64,000 nt of DNA, from positions 605,042,177-605,106,176 of the forward strand of contig NC_081405.1 in NCBI RefSeq assembly GCF_030272615.1. The letters run 5' to 3'. The translations under genes and the position numbers were made by a program. This DNA comes from Cryptomeria japonica. Lineage: Eukaryota > Streptophyta > Pinopsida > Cupressales > Cupressaceae. Shown here piece by piece: positions 24,445-36,989 of the stretch (its first letter is position 1; every line of letters starts with the position of its first letter). Under the pieces are notes generated by a model. It ran no database searches. It saw nothing but the letters and a program-made list of their open reading frames with translations, and was not told where the DNA came from.

Positions 24445-27400
24445 TCATTGTCCCCGGTCTATAAGTTCAGTATGGACAAGTTGTAGCTCATGCGGAATGG
24501 GAGGGGTTATGGGAGTAATGGTGTTGATGTGGGTGTCAAAGAAGATGTCATCTTCGTAATCAAAAGCCATTTCATGGAAATCCTCTTCATCAAAGTCTTT
24601 GACATCCAAAGAAGGACTTGAAGGGACACCAGTGATAGTGATCTTAGGCACTGGAGTATAACCCAAGCCCCTGTTATACTTGTATGAGATGGGATTTATT
24701 GGTGCTTTTATTCCTTTCTCCTTCGGTCTCAAGTCATGTCCTTTGTAACCCATCTTTTCTACTATAGTTGATGCTTTTGGATACATTTTCTTAGGTATTT
24801 TTGCTGGGTCTTCATCTTCTTCCCGATACAATCATGAAGACACATCTATCTCAAGACTCTCCTCATCAAGTGGACCCCATTGCTAAAAGGTGGTATCTTT
24901 ACATTGTATAACAAGTTTTTGCTCTTTTTTTATTTCTTTTGGTTTGCCAAATGACTTGGGATACACAGGGAGATTTCCTATTAATAAGACATCTTCGAGT
25001 TTGTATTCTCTACAACCATTATCCAAGATCTTGATTTTGGGCTCTGCTTGGGATGAGGTGGAGGTAACATTTGATGTGTTAGATGGAGGAGTTGGAGAGG
25101 GTATATTTAATGGCCAATTATATGGATGCTTCCCCTCTAAGAGCTTGTAATATTGAAAGGGTTGTGGGTCACCTTTGATAGTGATCTCTCTTCCATTGAA
25201 GGGTAATTTGATGCATTGATGATAAGTGGAAGGGATGGCTTGAAGGGAATGAATCAATGGTCATCCGAGGAGGATGTTATAAGGGAGATCAAGATCTAGG
25301 ACTTGGAAAGGGGTCTCAATTGTAATAGGGCCCACTTAAAGAGGCAAGGTGATCATGCCTTTAGAAACTTTTTCTGCATCATCATATACTTTTATTGTGA
25401 TTCTTCCTGATGTATCTACCAAGTCCTCAGAAAGCCCCAATTATTTTATTAATTTATATGTACACAGATTGAGTCCAGATCCACCATATATCAAGATACG
25501 TTTAAGCTTGTGATTTTGGATAAGGGCTTTGATGTGCAAAGGTTTATTATGGTCTTCATTTGCAAGAGAGTCATTGGAAGTGAACACAAGGTGTTGTTGG
25601 GTGGAAAGGTTTCCAATGAGAGCTTGAAATTGGGTAACATTGATATTATCGGGAATGCGAGACTCAAGGAGGGCTTGTTCCAAAATCTCCTTATGGATAG
25701 GGTAATTATTGAGAAGTTCTATGATGGAGATCTATGCGGGGGTCTTCCCAAGATGGTCAAGTAGGTCATATCAGTGGGTGGAGGACATGGGGGGGTTTGG
25801 TGGGGGAGGGGTTCCTTGGATGGTGACTCTGCCTCGGCGGTTGGTTACATTGTAGCCATTCTGAGAGTAGGAAGAAGAAGGTGTGGTGCCTTGAATGACT
25901 ATCTTAGCAGGTTTAGGTCTACTTTGGGAAGGGGGAGGGTTAGCTCCTTGGATAGTTATGACATTAACATGGTTGTCTGCAGGCTCAATGTGACCCACTA
26001 AAAAGTTAAAGCCTGTTATATGATTAGTGTGATCATAGTTCACATTGTTAGTTGATGAGCCTTTACCTTTATCATGTTTCAGGAAAGGTTCCTAGTACAT
26101 TTTAAGTTTGTCATTGTTGTTACCAGGTTTGGTTGTTGCTACTTCAATATCACCCTTATCAATGAGGTCTTGTATGTAGATTTTCAACTTCATACACTTT
26201 CATGTATCATGACCATTGATATGATGATATTCACAATATTAATTCTCATTGTACCACCTAGGTTTGGGTTGATTAGGATCAAACGGGCAAGTTATCGAAA
26301 AGACTACCATGCCTACTTGGACAAGCTTTTGGAACACAACCTCAATGGACTCGACAAGAGGAGTAGAGTCTCTTGGAGTCCTATTGTTAGATCAGGGTGG
26401 TTGCGTCTGAACTAAGACATTGTTATGAGGATTTTGAAATTGATTTTGATTGTTTTGATTATTGAATTGGCGATTGGTGGTGGTGATCTTTGGAGGAGCA
26501 ACCATAGTCTGGACCCGTTTTGCATCAGTCACACCATCATTAACTATGTTCTTATTTTTGGACCAAAATTTTGGTTTATCATTATCATAAGAGGAAGAAT
26601 TTCAACTTGATTTTTGGTAATGTTTTAAGGTTCCTTCCTCTAACAAGACATGTTCAAGAGCTAGGCCCTTGTTATTCAATTTTTGGAAAGATTTGATACA
26701 TTGAGATGTCAAGGGTCTTGATAGTTCGGGCACCAGATTCTTTTGAAATAATTCAATTTAGTGTTGTTCTAGCATGTCCCCTTGGAATTTATTGATGAGA
26801 TGTCGCCATCTTTACAAGAAGTTTGTGAAAGTCTCTCCAGGCCTTTGTTTTGTGTTACAAAGGTCCATCATGGAAAAATCATTAACATTGTTGTAGGCAT
26901 AGTGGGCCATGAACTTTTCTACTAAGTTTAGGAAGGAAGTGATAGAACCTCGAGGTAAGGATGAGAACCATGCAAGAGAATCTCCCATCAGACTCTTAGG
27001 GAAGAGCCTTCGAAGGTATAAGTCACTATAGGAGACTTCTTGACATAAGATGTGAAACTCATGAACATGGTCTCGGGGGTCCCCTTTGCCCTCATACTTC
27101 ATGAACTTAGTCATCTCAAACCCTAGTGGGTATGGTGCAACTGATATAGACAAATCATAAGGACAAGGACATAATTCCTCAAATGAGTAAGGTTTTCTTT
27201 TGTTAGTCCTTTCCTTCATGTTTTTGATAATGTTTTTCATGTCCTAGATTTCCTTAATGATGTCTTATTGTGGATTTTGGACATGATGAATTGTGTTTGC
27301 CCCTAGAATTGGATGAGTCATGGAAGGTGGACCACCACAACTAATGTATTGATATGATGAGGAAGCGGGGATGTGAGATGTGATGATCATTGTCATGGGG

Positions 27401-27618
27401 AATTGAGTGACAATTGGTTGCGACCCACAAATTGTTATGGTATGAGGAAGCGAAGCTTGAATGAAGTTAGTGACATTGTTGAGAGGAATGGAGGATTGTG
27501 GAATAGAAACGTATGGTTGGTTAGAAGAAGATGGCATAGAAGCATGTTGGAGAATAGATGAAATCAGATTGGATATTGGCATAGATTCTAAGAAGGAAGA
27601 GGGTGGAATGGAGACCAT
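24445..27618 (-). pseudogene. Gypsy-A gag and protease region, decayed
   Basis: The gag domain is at 27240-26812 (FMKYEGKGDPRDHVHEF...DLCNTKQRPGETFTNFL), preceded by a Pro/Ser-rich N-terminus to at least 27618. Protease traces are at 25441-25683, ending LKRILIYGGSGLN, where the Gypsy-B copy has LIDGG. The catalytic aspartate is therefore replaced by tyrosine. 24883-25257 continues the protease fold (IPSTYHQCIKLPFNGREI). 24445-24831 has a G-patch-like stretch (VEKMGYKGHDL...YNRGLGYTP). Several frame breaks separate these pieces. The gag zinc knuckle was not clearly found. Confidence 0.75.
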
Positions 27619-29062
27619 AGGGATAGATGTCGCGGGTGCTATTGATTGGGGTTGGATGATGGGTGGGGGCGCAATTTATTGAGGTTGAAAAATGGGTATG
27701 ATGATATGAGTAGGAGTAAGGTATCTGTTGTTGTAAAAAATGAGCAAACCAAGTTCACCCACAATCTACCTATGAAATAGCCAGCTTCATACAATGAATA
27801 ACTTCAGGACTTGGACAACATAACAAGGATTTGAATCCTTCTACTCTTCAGGCTCTGCAAAACCTAGGTGGGTGTACCTTTGATGCATTGACTCAGACCC
27901 ATTACAAAAACATGTCATCATCAATAAAAGCAGATAGATCTCATAAGGCTTAACAACTAGGAGGTTACTGCAGATGGGCTAGATCTACATTGACATCTCA
28001 ACTAAGTTGAAGCATGAGATAGGTGGAACAAACTAAAACTACAAGCATAAAAGTAAATGGATACTTGATTTCTAAAAAAAAACTTTGAGAATCCCCAGAA
28101 TCTGCAAGACCAGTGCCTTATCCAAGGGGAACAGAGTCATACATTAAACTGCAAATGAGAACCTCTACTGCAATTCCATCTTCATATTAAAATATTCCTG
28201 CATTAACGCCTTGCATAAATACATTACTCATCTCATCCATGAAATCATTAGATCTTGAATACATATTCCATTATTTATGATTGATTACAAAGTTTAAATT
28301 CTTCCTTGAAGAATACCCACAAACAATCACAACAATCTCCTTGAGATGACAAATTCTAGCCTCCTTGAGGATTTAATTTGTAACAAAGAAATATATATCT
28401 AGAGACAAGTTTGTGTGAATTTATGAATGCCTTACATACATATAAACCTGCAAATAGAAACACCTACAGCAAGAAGATATACTCCATTACTTGAAAGAAG
28501 ACATTATACTATACAAATTTTGGAGACACTTAGAGCTGGAAACACAGAATATGGAGCTCTGCTCACAAATAATCTAGAACCCCCACAAAATGAGAAGACC
28601 TCCAAATAAGAAGGTAGAGAGAATAATTTTAGATTTTTTCTTTGACAATGACAACCGTACCCAATCTTTCTGCATTAGCTGCTCACACACTTGGCCTGTG
28701 GAAAATCTTCTCTGACAAACTAAAAAATCCTTCTAAAATTCTAAGGCAACTTCTCTTGAGATACTTGACATGTGTAGAAACTGACTACAGAAACAAACTT
28801 CTCAGATCAAAAGCTTTCCAATGATATATAACATGTCTATATTTGGGCAAAAAATAACCCCTCAACCATCAATCTCTCTACAGGTCAGTCATTTAAATTT
28901 TGGCATTTTTGTACTATAGTCCGAAAATATATTTTTAACTTTGAAATTTTGCCTTGATCCTCCTTCTGCGCTCAGCCATGTGGCACCCCCTGATTGGCTC
29001 TGGGGTCCCTGTCTTCCCACCTCAGCACGACCTAGACTCACTGCCAGAATGAAGCTCATCTT

Positions 29063-29330
29063 TGTCGCTAGGTCACGATGGTTATTCATCGAGCTATTTT
29101 GGACTGCGGATCAGTGACCACCATCGATCTTCCTCAGACTTGCTTTCCCTTTAATCACTTTAACCTGCTCCCTTATACCACATGTCACTTCCTAATTTGT
29201 CTGTGCATTCCGCTATCTTGCCACTTGGACCCGCCACTTCATCTTTGCTAGACCCACCACAACCTAGGCCCACCTTGTCGCCAAGTCGTGATGGATACTC
29301 TAACGAGCAGTTTCCCATCACGACCTAGCG
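29063..29330. repeat. Imperfect inverted repeat with dispersed GTCGCTAGGTC words
   Basis: GTCGCTAGGTCACGATGG near 29066 is nearly the reverse complement of CCATCACGACCTAGCGAC near 29310. A related GTCGCCAAGTCGTGATGG lies at about 29278. No function is known. Confidence 0.5.
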
Positions 29331-30287
29331 ACCACCATTGGATCGCTGCGATCATAGTTGGATCACTATGATCACCATCTGATCACCTCCAACTTGCTTG
29401 ACCTTTAGCTTCTTCTTGCCAGCCTATCATAAAATTTGGATGCCTTGAGATGCACGCACACGCATGGTCTACTTGGCCACAAGCCATGTCTTACCAAAAT
29501 CCCTTAAGATTGATACTATGAATGCATGTGGGTTTGTATTTAAATACATAAAATATCCTTTGCACAACCAATGTGGGACAAATGGTTTTATGTCTGGTAC
29601 TTGTTTCTTTTGTAAACCCAATTTGGTGCCCAAGTAAAAATGCCTTACATAGGCCGATTGCATTTGTTTTGAAGTTTCTATGGCCTTTCCCAATGGCCAC
29701 ACCAAACTTCACGTAGGGAAGAGCTGGTAAAGGGGGGCACATAATTGGCTTTAAGCCTATAGAGTGCTTTTGTTTGAAGTTATTAACCTGCTCAAACACC
29801 GCACAAGGAGGTTGCAGATGTCTTGTTTGAAATGGGCCTCTCAAATCATCAAAATTTTATAGGTCCCAATAGTGGCTCTGACTAGGGATGGTTGAGTGCA
29901 AGATCAACACAAGAATTTAAAATATTAGGTAGAGAAGACCACCCAAAAAATAGGACACTTCTCTTCTTCTCAAAAATAGGGGTTCCTTATTCTACCCAAA
30001 CAGCAGGGCTCCTTATTGAAAACCACACAACTGAAAGCAAAGAGACTATACAATAGAAATTATTTACATATGACCCCGAGCGATCAGGCCCCTAAATGTC
30101 GATCATCAAATGACACATAGCTATCATATTCTATACAATTATTTTCCAGCTAAAAAGAAAAGTAACCCAACTCCCTCTGAAAGTTGGGAACATCAGGCAC
30201 ATGTTGATCACTAGTTTGCACAAGAGGAAAACATTCATCTATAATACTGGCTTGCAAACTAGAGAGCAACATTTCCTTGTATAATGA

Positions 30288-30938
30288 CTACAATTGAATA
30301 TCATGATGATTACACCTTATATCAACCTCTTGCAAACATGAAAATGCATGATCATTTGTCAATGGTTCATTTGCCCCTTGCAAATCGAAGAAGACCACTT
30401 CAGATCTATCATTCTTTTTAACAGCAAAATCCACACAATTCATATCAAATTCCAAATTCATATCAGCATATGAATCCACATTATCACATTTATCAACCTT
30501 ATATACCTTTGCATCTTGTGTACTCTTCAAATCAAATGTAGGGAAAGAATCAACAACATATGTATCATACTTCACACCCTCAAAAATATCATCAGTATCA
30601 AAACATATACTGGTTGGGTATGAGAGATTGGGGACATTTCTGGATGCATACCTCTTAAGATCAGCAACTAAGAGTTTTGATATTTTTCCACTACTTAGTG
30701 AACCTTCTCCTTTATTTTCATTTTTCTTGGCTTTACCTTTTGTGCTGTAAACATTGTCCCAATCTGATGCAAGCATTAAATCTTTTGTGCTCATGTCTTT
30801 GTGCATGTTTATTTTGTCATTACAACAACTTGCATCTGCATCATTACCTTTATCATGTTGATCATAAAGTGTCGGTATGTTGCAACATGGTTTCAAAACC
30901 CTGGTTGCAAACATTTTGTGGATTGAACTTGACAACAA
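30288..30938 (-). CDS. Hypothetical protein ORF, 217 codons
   Basis: ATG at 30938. The protein is acidic, rich in Asp, Asn and Lys, with no membrane segment and no motif I recognise (typical stretch: DTDDIFEGVKYDTYVVDSF). Its composition resembles linker regions of plant gypsy gag-pol proteins, so it may be a fragment of an unrecognised element; this is inference. It lies 360 bases left of the gag-only element and is transcribed away from it. A chance ORF of this length in AT-rich DNA is uncommon but possible. Confidence 0.35.
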   Translation of the reverse strand: MLSSSIHKMFATRVLKPCCNIPTLYDQHDKGNDADASCCNDKINMHKDMSTKDLMLASDWDNVYSTKGKAKKNENKGEGSLSSGKISKLLVADLKRYASRNVPNLSYPTSICFDTDDIFEGVKYDTYVVDSFPTFDLKSTQDAKVYKVDKCDNVDSYADMNLEFDMNCVDFAVKKNDRSEVVFFDLQGANEPLTNDHAFSCLQEVDIRCNHHDIQL

Positions 30939-32189
30939 GATGATCTATATTATTCAAATCTGAAACCTCAACAGGCTCATGATCTATATTGATTAGAGGA
31001 AAAATATTTGATGAAAGGACTTAGAAGAGATGTTGGATTTGGGATTTGATTTGGATTTGATTGATTGATAAAGTCCTTGGATTAGGACATGGGTCTAATT
31101 AAGATTGCACCTTAGTTCTTGAATGAGGATTTTAGTTGGGGGATGTCGATGAAACCACAAGCAAGGTAATGACCAAGTTGGATAAAATTTAGACCTTAGG
31201 ATAATGATCAAAGTCTTTGTTTTACTAAGGATTGAATAATGATCCTAAGGAAGGTAAAGATGTGAGATAAGAGTCTTGATCGACTCAAAGGATGGGGCAT
31301 AGCAGATTCTCTCCTCCTCTCTTTTGTTACTTCTTCTATGTGTTATTCTCATTCTTCTATTTGTTATCCTTAGTGTTGTCTACTTGAGGACAATGCAAAA
31401 CATTGAGATCTCTTTTGGTCTCTCTCATGTTGACTCAAAAGACACATGTGTTCCCTTCTTCTAGGTGACCTTCCTTGATTATGGAATGAAGAACAATTAT
31501 GCATACATACATATGATATACATGAATTATCATACAGCATACTGACCCTGAGGAAAGAGAAGTCACCTTGTGCTTTGTATTTTGTGTCTATTATCCTTGG
31601 GCTTATCTCACACTTGGGGGCTAAATCCTTGTGATAACGTGCTCCTTTCCCTTCTCATTTTTATATGTATCACTACATTAAAGCAATCACCCCCGGTGAG
31701 GCGTGTGCGATCGCTTTAACGTAGGGGGGCATACATCCTGTTCATATCTTTTCAAGATACTTGAAAATTTCTTGACAAATTTAGCTTTGCCTTGATAATT
31801 TTTGATATCTTTCTTGCATGACTCATAGTGAGGGAACCTTACTACTGACAGTCATGGTTCTCCCTCATGATCTTCCCTTTTACTTTGTCAATTGAAGTTG
31901 TAAGATCCTTAGTCCACTGGGGGCTTGGTGTATCTTGCCTCCTTGACATGGTGAAAGTTTTTCAATGTTGTTTCCTTGTACTTTACCGGAAGTATGAGCG
32001 TACGCTTATACTCCCGCTAAAGTGGGGGCTAAATGTAGCGTCCTGAAATTGCGACACTTGCAATTTTGACTGCATTTGGGTCTTCACGATGGCGGCGCAA
32101 CACAGAACCTGAATGGAGACCCCGAAACTTGTTCATGACACCAAAAAATGCATTTGTCAGCACCCTGGCCTGATCCTCCTTGCACCCTG

Positions 32190-32310
32190 CTGTCCCTGGA
32201 GGTGGGACCATGGCGCCCAGCACCCTGGTCCTTCAGAACTAAGGCGCCCAGTGCCCTGGTCCCCCAGGACCATGGCGCCCAGTGCCCTGGTCCCTGGCCC
32301 TATTTTGGGC
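32190..32310 (+). repeat. GC-rich minisatellite in the GO 5' LTR
   Basis: About 30-base units alternate GGCGCCCAGTGCCCTGGTCC with CCAGGACCATGG or TTCAGAACTAAGG. Each unit pair can fold through GGTCC/GGACC. The same array in the 3' LTR (58235-58395) has about two more units, which accounts for most of the LTR length difference. Confidence 0.85.
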
Positions 32311-32416
32311 CCGGTCTCTTATGGGGCTTTGGGTCTTTAAGTTTGCAAATTGGAAAATAATCTTCCTAGGTCGGCCTAAGGTCGGTAAAATCAGTCTATC
32401 AGCCCTAATTGGCAAG

Positions 32417-32424
32417 TATATAAA
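32417..32424 (+). promoter_or_regulatory. TATA box of the GO 5' LTR
   Basis: TATATAAA with TAATTGG (CCAAT-type in reverse) about 10 bases upstream. The arrangement is conserved in the 3' LTR (58512-58519). Confidence 0.65.
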
Positions 32425-33275
32425 CTACATTTCCTCTCCCATTTTGGTAGATGGAAAAAACGCGGAAACGATATTCAAGCATTCAAGCATTCAAGCATTC
32501 CTTCAAGCAATTGAGCATTCTAAGTCTCCATTCAAGGCTAGGTGTTGCATTCAAGACAAGGATTCAACCATTGAAGAGGAGATCATATACCACATACAAC
32601 ATACAACATACATTACACCTTCGCATGTAAGAATACAAACATTCTTACAACAAGGTATCAGTACTTGTTTACATTACAAACATTTACATTTACAGCATTC
32701 TCATTTCTTGGTTAATTCCAAAACCGGGGTTTGACCTAAAGGCAAACCCCTCATCCCTAACCCCCCAATCGTCCTCTCTTTTCTGTGTGTAGGTTGCAGG
32801 TATGCAGTTGTAATTGAAGATCTGGAATCCTTGTGCAGAGACGAACAGATCCCCCTTCGTTTCGCGGATTTTTCGGAGGACCGTGTGCACGCTGGGCGCC
32901 ATCATCCCATCAACTTTCGCTCAAATTTGCAGAACAGCACCGTCTCGACATTTTATTGCTAATTCTAGGTCCGCAGTTTCATCCCATATCCCTATCTCTA
33001 TTTATAAGCGAATCTTTCCTACTTTACATGAATTCCTAGGTCAATCTTTCTATCTACATTTCTTTACAAAAGAGGGTATCCTTGATGTCACAACCCTTGA
33101 AACTCATTTAGAATCCAATCTTGCATTGCATGGGATTGGATCTTGTGGGTTTCAACCCCTCTTTTGAATGTAAAGTCTCTCCTAAGTGAAAACCATCAAC
33201 CCTAGTGACTCTCCCTTCTCTCTCCTTGGGGTTGGGAAGGGGAGAACAACTAGGGTTCGATTTTTCCACTTTACA

Positions 33276-34461
33276 TTTTGGTGAACCCAACATGAACATC
33301 CGCATTCTAATTATTCATGGTTAGATCTGAAAATTTTGCTTTCCTAATTATATTTCCATGTTTGATCTTTTGCAAATTTTAGAGGTTGATTGCATAAAAA
33401 CCCTAAAATTTTCTTTTTAAGTAATTAAACTTGTGAAATGTTTAATTGTTAATGCTTGTTTCAGATCTACCCTTCTATTGCAAATTGTCAATTCATATTT
33501 GTGCTTTAATTTTGAAAACTAAGTGGTTAAGCGTCAAAACCCTAATTTTTAAAACCCTCTTGATTCAACCTTTGACTGATAATTTTACTGATCCAAACAC
33601 CTCCAAATCGGCTATAACTTTGGATTCCACAATAAAATCACAATATCTTTCATCCCTGAAAATTTGGAAAAAAGTTGCGAGGACCGTGTGCACCCCGAGC
33701 GCCATCGTCCCCGACATTTTTTTCGAAATTTCAGGAGCTAGATCTTACTGTATTTTTCTGCTAAAATCCAGAATTTTGGCTGATTTTATCAATTTTAACA
33801 CTTTCAAAATTAAAGTCAAAGTTGGTCTAGCGATTGCTTGGATTGAGGCTTCTAATCATTCAAAAATTGTTGAAATTGAAATTCATATCAAAATTGTGTT
33901 TCTTACAGTCCTAAATCTGAAAAGTGTGTTGGCATTCATTCAAAATTTCAGTGTTTTATTCAAATTTTTACAATTTGTGACTTTTGAAATTAAGTGTCTA
34001 ATTGCGATAATCTTGATTTCCACTTTCAAATTTGAATTTTGCGTGAAATTGAGTCAACTTTTAAATTTCAACACTTGCATTGCTTTTGGCATTCTCTCTA
34101 AAATCATAAAATTCAAAATTTCAATTTCCCCCCTCTTTTTCAAAATTCAAATTTTACATTTTTCAACAGTCTTGGTAGGGTTCAATTTTGAGATTGCAAC
34201 TTTAATTTGGCCTATCTACAGATCATAAAATCACTCAATTTTTTCAGGTTAGCTTTAAAATCATCATAACTTTCATCCCTGCAAATTTCGAAAAAAGTTG
34301 CGAGGACTGTGTGCACTCCGTTCGCCACGGTCCCGGACATTTTTTCCGAAATTTCGGGAGATTGTCCTGATTGTATTCAAAAGCTTAAATCTAGGAGATT
34401 GGCTGGTTTTATTGAAATTTTCTACCTCTAAAATTCAAAATCTTCTCTCTTTCTTTAGTGC
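33276..34461 (+). other. GO leader with primer site and repeated GTGCAC element
   Basis: TGGTGAACCCAACATG (33279-33294), three bases after the LTR, sits where a primer binding site should be; I cannot assign the tRNA. Two copies of a roughly 100-base unit (about 33640-33740 and 34265-34370) share TTCATCCCTG, AAAAAAGTTGCGAGGAC and GTGTGCAC. A shorter related copy is in the LTR (32875-32910). The ORF at 33446-34228 spans this repeat and looks fortuitous. Confidence 0.7.
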
Positions 34462-34943
34462 ATGAGTTTTACAACAATAAGCCCTACTTACACTATTCCC
34501 GTTAGACGAAGCCTTAGAATTAAGTCTTTCCAAGGTTTAATTACTGAGGAGATGGAACCTAATTTGAATGGCCTTTCTAACAAGGACATGGGTAATTCCT
34601 CCAATCCTCTTAATGATGAAGAAGCTCTCTATGAGGTTTCTGTAGAACAACTTTCAAAATTGGATAACCAATTTGATGATTTTTGACAATGGATGTCTCA
34701 AGAATACCCTGACAGTGAAGCTCTTTCCTTAATTGAGGGTCTAAAATGTATGGTTCAAAGTGATAAGAATGGAATTGATATTTTGCGTGGCATTGCACAC
34801 ATTGTGGATTCGAATGTGATGCCTATGAAGAGTTGTGCCGAAACCTTAGGTTATACACAACCTCCTACTCAAGTCAATCATTCTATTCCTTTGATGACTC
34901 CTATTGCTAGTATACCTACTTTTACATCAAACATAATGACTAC
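34462..34943 (+). pseudogene. GO gag, N-terminal part
   Basis: ATG at 34462, reading MSFTTISPTYTIPVRRSLR. One in-frame TGA occurs at 34684. The frame runs without shift to ATGACTACT at 34936-34944, where Gypsy-B begins. The continuation is at 54703 in the same frame. This N-terminal part precedes the gag core and has no recognised domain. Confidence 0.8.
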
Positions 34944-36398
34944 TGTATGTGGGAAAAGTGGGCGAATAAAACTTAAAACGTGAAAAATACAAGAAATACC
35001 AGTCCACACACACACACAGGACTTCTTGATGCAAGCTATGGAGTAACGTAGTGTTACTCAGCTTCCCAAGGAGGGTCCCATGGTTCTCTATCTCACAATG
35101 TCCCTCCAACCAATGTTTTGCTCTCAGATTACAGAGCAAAATGGTTTAGGGATGGCAAATATGAGAACGAGAGAGATTTTTAACTGATTTTAGTATGAGA
35201 TGTGTTATAAGCTAGGTATGATGCTAGAAATGCAATAAACTAAATGATAAGATGACAGGGTTAGTATGAATACTATCCTAACATACTATATTTAATCTAT
35301 GATTGAGCTAAAATGATAAAGAACTTATTCTAATATGCATATTAGTCTAAAAGAGGCTAAATGAAGAGCATAAAGATGATGAAAAAGCCTGAAAGTATTT
35401 GAGCATAAGTATAATGCTTCAAATTTGAAAGATGATTGTTAAGAATGGAGGAATGAGGGCTCTATTTATAGCACAAACAGGGCAATGGATGGTCAGGATT
35501 GAAAGGTTTAATCAAGGGCCAAGTTTGAAAGTTGGGGATCCATGTGCATAATTGGCACCAATGAAATGGTGACAAGTGTCCACACAGGATTGGGTTGAAA
35601 GAAGAGGTTGGAGGCATTAAAGGCCTGAGAAGACCTCATGGTTATCTAAAGGCTAAGGGTCAAGTCTAAGTTAGGTTTACCCAATGAATTAGGATCTAAT
35701 CCAAAGATAAACCTTTGTGCAAATGATTAAGAGATAATCATGGTCAAAGCATTAATGACCTGATGAGACCCTTGGGTTGGGTAGAGGTTGAGTCAAAACA
35801 AATGTTTTAACCATGTGGGAGGGTTTGAAATAACCATTAATGGTTATTGGAGACTTTGGGGATTAAGTGGTTGAAGGTTGGAAGCCTTCAATGGTTTTCA
35901 AAGACTTTGGGGGTTTTGGTGGTTGAAGGTTGAAAACCTTCAATGATTATCCAAGACTTTGGGCCATTTGAGAAGTGACCTCCCTTTGCTTAGGGATGTG
36001 ACAAAATTTAGAGGAGGGTTAGGTTAATTAGAATCGATTAGAAGATTCTAGAAGGGATTAGGAAGGGGTTTGGCATTTTGCAAGTGGATGGAGGGATAAT
36101 AGGATTTAATTGAAATATTTGATTTTCATTCAATTTGGTTGTAATTAAATAAATTTGATTTATTCAATTTAGGATAACTATTTAATTAAATTTGAATTTA
36201 ATTAAAAGTGGCTAGGGGATTTAATTGAATAAAATGATTTATTCATTAAATGGTATAGTGAATTTTATTTAAATAAATTGAATAATTTATTTAATAAAAT
36301 AGAAGAATGTGGATAATTTAATTAAATTGGATTTAATTAAATAGAGAAATGAACATAAAAAATTCATTTAGGAATATGGTCATTTTTATACGTCTACA
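34944..36398 (-). repeat. 3' LTR of Gypsy-B (1455 bp)
   Basis: Starts TGTATGTGGG and ends GTCTACA on the plus strand, next to the polypurine tract. It has TATTTATA (35463-35470; TATAAATA in element sense). A hairpin with 9-base arms TTGAAGGTT / AACCTTCAA around a 3-base loop is at 35923-35943, and a weaker copy lies about 57 bases upstream. Confidence 0.95.
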
Positions 36399-36412
36399 TT
36401 TTGCCCCTCTTT
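36399..36412 (-). promoter_or_regulatory. Polypurine tract of Gypsy-B
   Basis: The minus strand reads AAAGAGGGGCAAAA immediately before the LTR start TGTAGAC. The same sequence follows the other LTR at 52900-52913. Confidence 0.9.
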
Positions 36413-36752
36413 GAAGTGACGTGTGTGCACATGTTATTTCAAAGAAAATGATGTGTGATCAAATGCAATTTTTTTTTGTGTCGCTCTTTTGATTTGCCAG
36501 TCATGTCTCAGTTTTGATGTGATGCCCCAGATTGATATTTGATGTGATGCCCCCTCGGGAGATGAATCAATATTTTTTTTTTTGGAAAATTTTGGATTTA
36601 AATTGATGAAGTTCGTATGATGTGTAGGATTTCGTGCGTGTAGAAAGTGTGTAAATTGATTCATCTCCCGATAACTTACAAATGTTTTGGTATAGGGGAG
36701 ACCGCGACCATATTACAGGCCCAGTTAGCTAACCCTAATTTGATTTTCCTTC

Positions 36753-36760
36753 TATAAAAG
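36753..36760 (+). promoter_or_regulatory. TATA box of the antisense PMD gene of Gypsy-B
   Basis: TATAAAAG, 82 bases before the ATG at 36835; intact in both copies (second at 53254). It lies inside the element just past the 3' LTR and points toward pol, so it would transcribe against the element. Confidence 0.7.
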
Positions 36761-36989
36761 GGGAAAAGGGCTTGATTTAAACTCATTTGTGATTTGTTGA
36801 CTTTGAAGAAAAGAGAATTTGCTTTGGGGAGAAAATGCCTATTCCCTATCACAGACACCGTTTCGAGTGCGTTCGGAGGTACCGGAGACCAGTAGCGCAT
36901 GGACCACCAATAAGTCAACATCTTTGACCCCTTTTGGATTTTTGATTTTGTCGTTTTTAGGTGTTTTTTGAATTTTCAAGTTCGGGCTT

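Larger units (their letters stand above)
13150..27740 (-). mobile_element. Gypsy-A: Tat-type Ty3/gypsy element, 5' LTR not found
   Basis: Element order read right to left: Pro/Ser-rich leader and gag (27618-26812), protease and G-patch-like linker (25683-24445), RT, RNase H, second RNase H, integrase (23965-20825), A-rich 3' tail, then a convergent PMD gene on the plus strand (14848-17580), polypurine tract and one LTR (about 13150-14312). The second RNase H between the RT-RNaseH block and integrase is the known mark of the Tat lineage. No copy of the LTR was found to the right of 27740, so the 5' end is lost or replaced. A solo LTR (18353-19487) sits inside. It is more decayed than Gypsy-B. 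Confidence 0.8.
27740..31296. other. Unassigned DNA between Gypsy-A and the gag-only element
   Basis: No LTR end, primer site or conserved domain was recognised. It contains a 217-codon ORF (30288-30938), an inverted repeat (29063-29330), and several 60-80-codon ORFs with no features. A decayed element with no recognisable coding domain is possible. Confidence 0.35.
31297..33275 (+). repeat. 5' LTR of GO
   Basis: Homology with the 3' LTR starts at GCATAGCAGATTC (31297; 57330) and ends at CTTTACA (33275; 59362). It holds a TATA box at 32417, a GC-rich minisatellite at 32190-32310 and short CAAGCATT repeats near 32475-32500 (three here, two in the 3' LTR). Confidence 0.88.

Noticed and set aside
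29469..29844. Minus-strand ORFs of 78 and 117 codons
   Set aside because: Overlapping frames without domains; neither shows coding features.
32029..33167. Short ORFs in the GO 5' LTR (and equivalents at 58062-59254)
   Set aside because: They lie across LTR, minisatellite and TATA sequences and differ between the two LTR copies by frame breaks.
33446..34228. Plus-strand ORF of 260 codons in the GO leader
   Set aside because: Overlaps a 100-base leader repeat, is Ile/Phe/Lys rich as expected from AT-rich DNA, and has no domain; upstream of gag it is most likely fortuitous.
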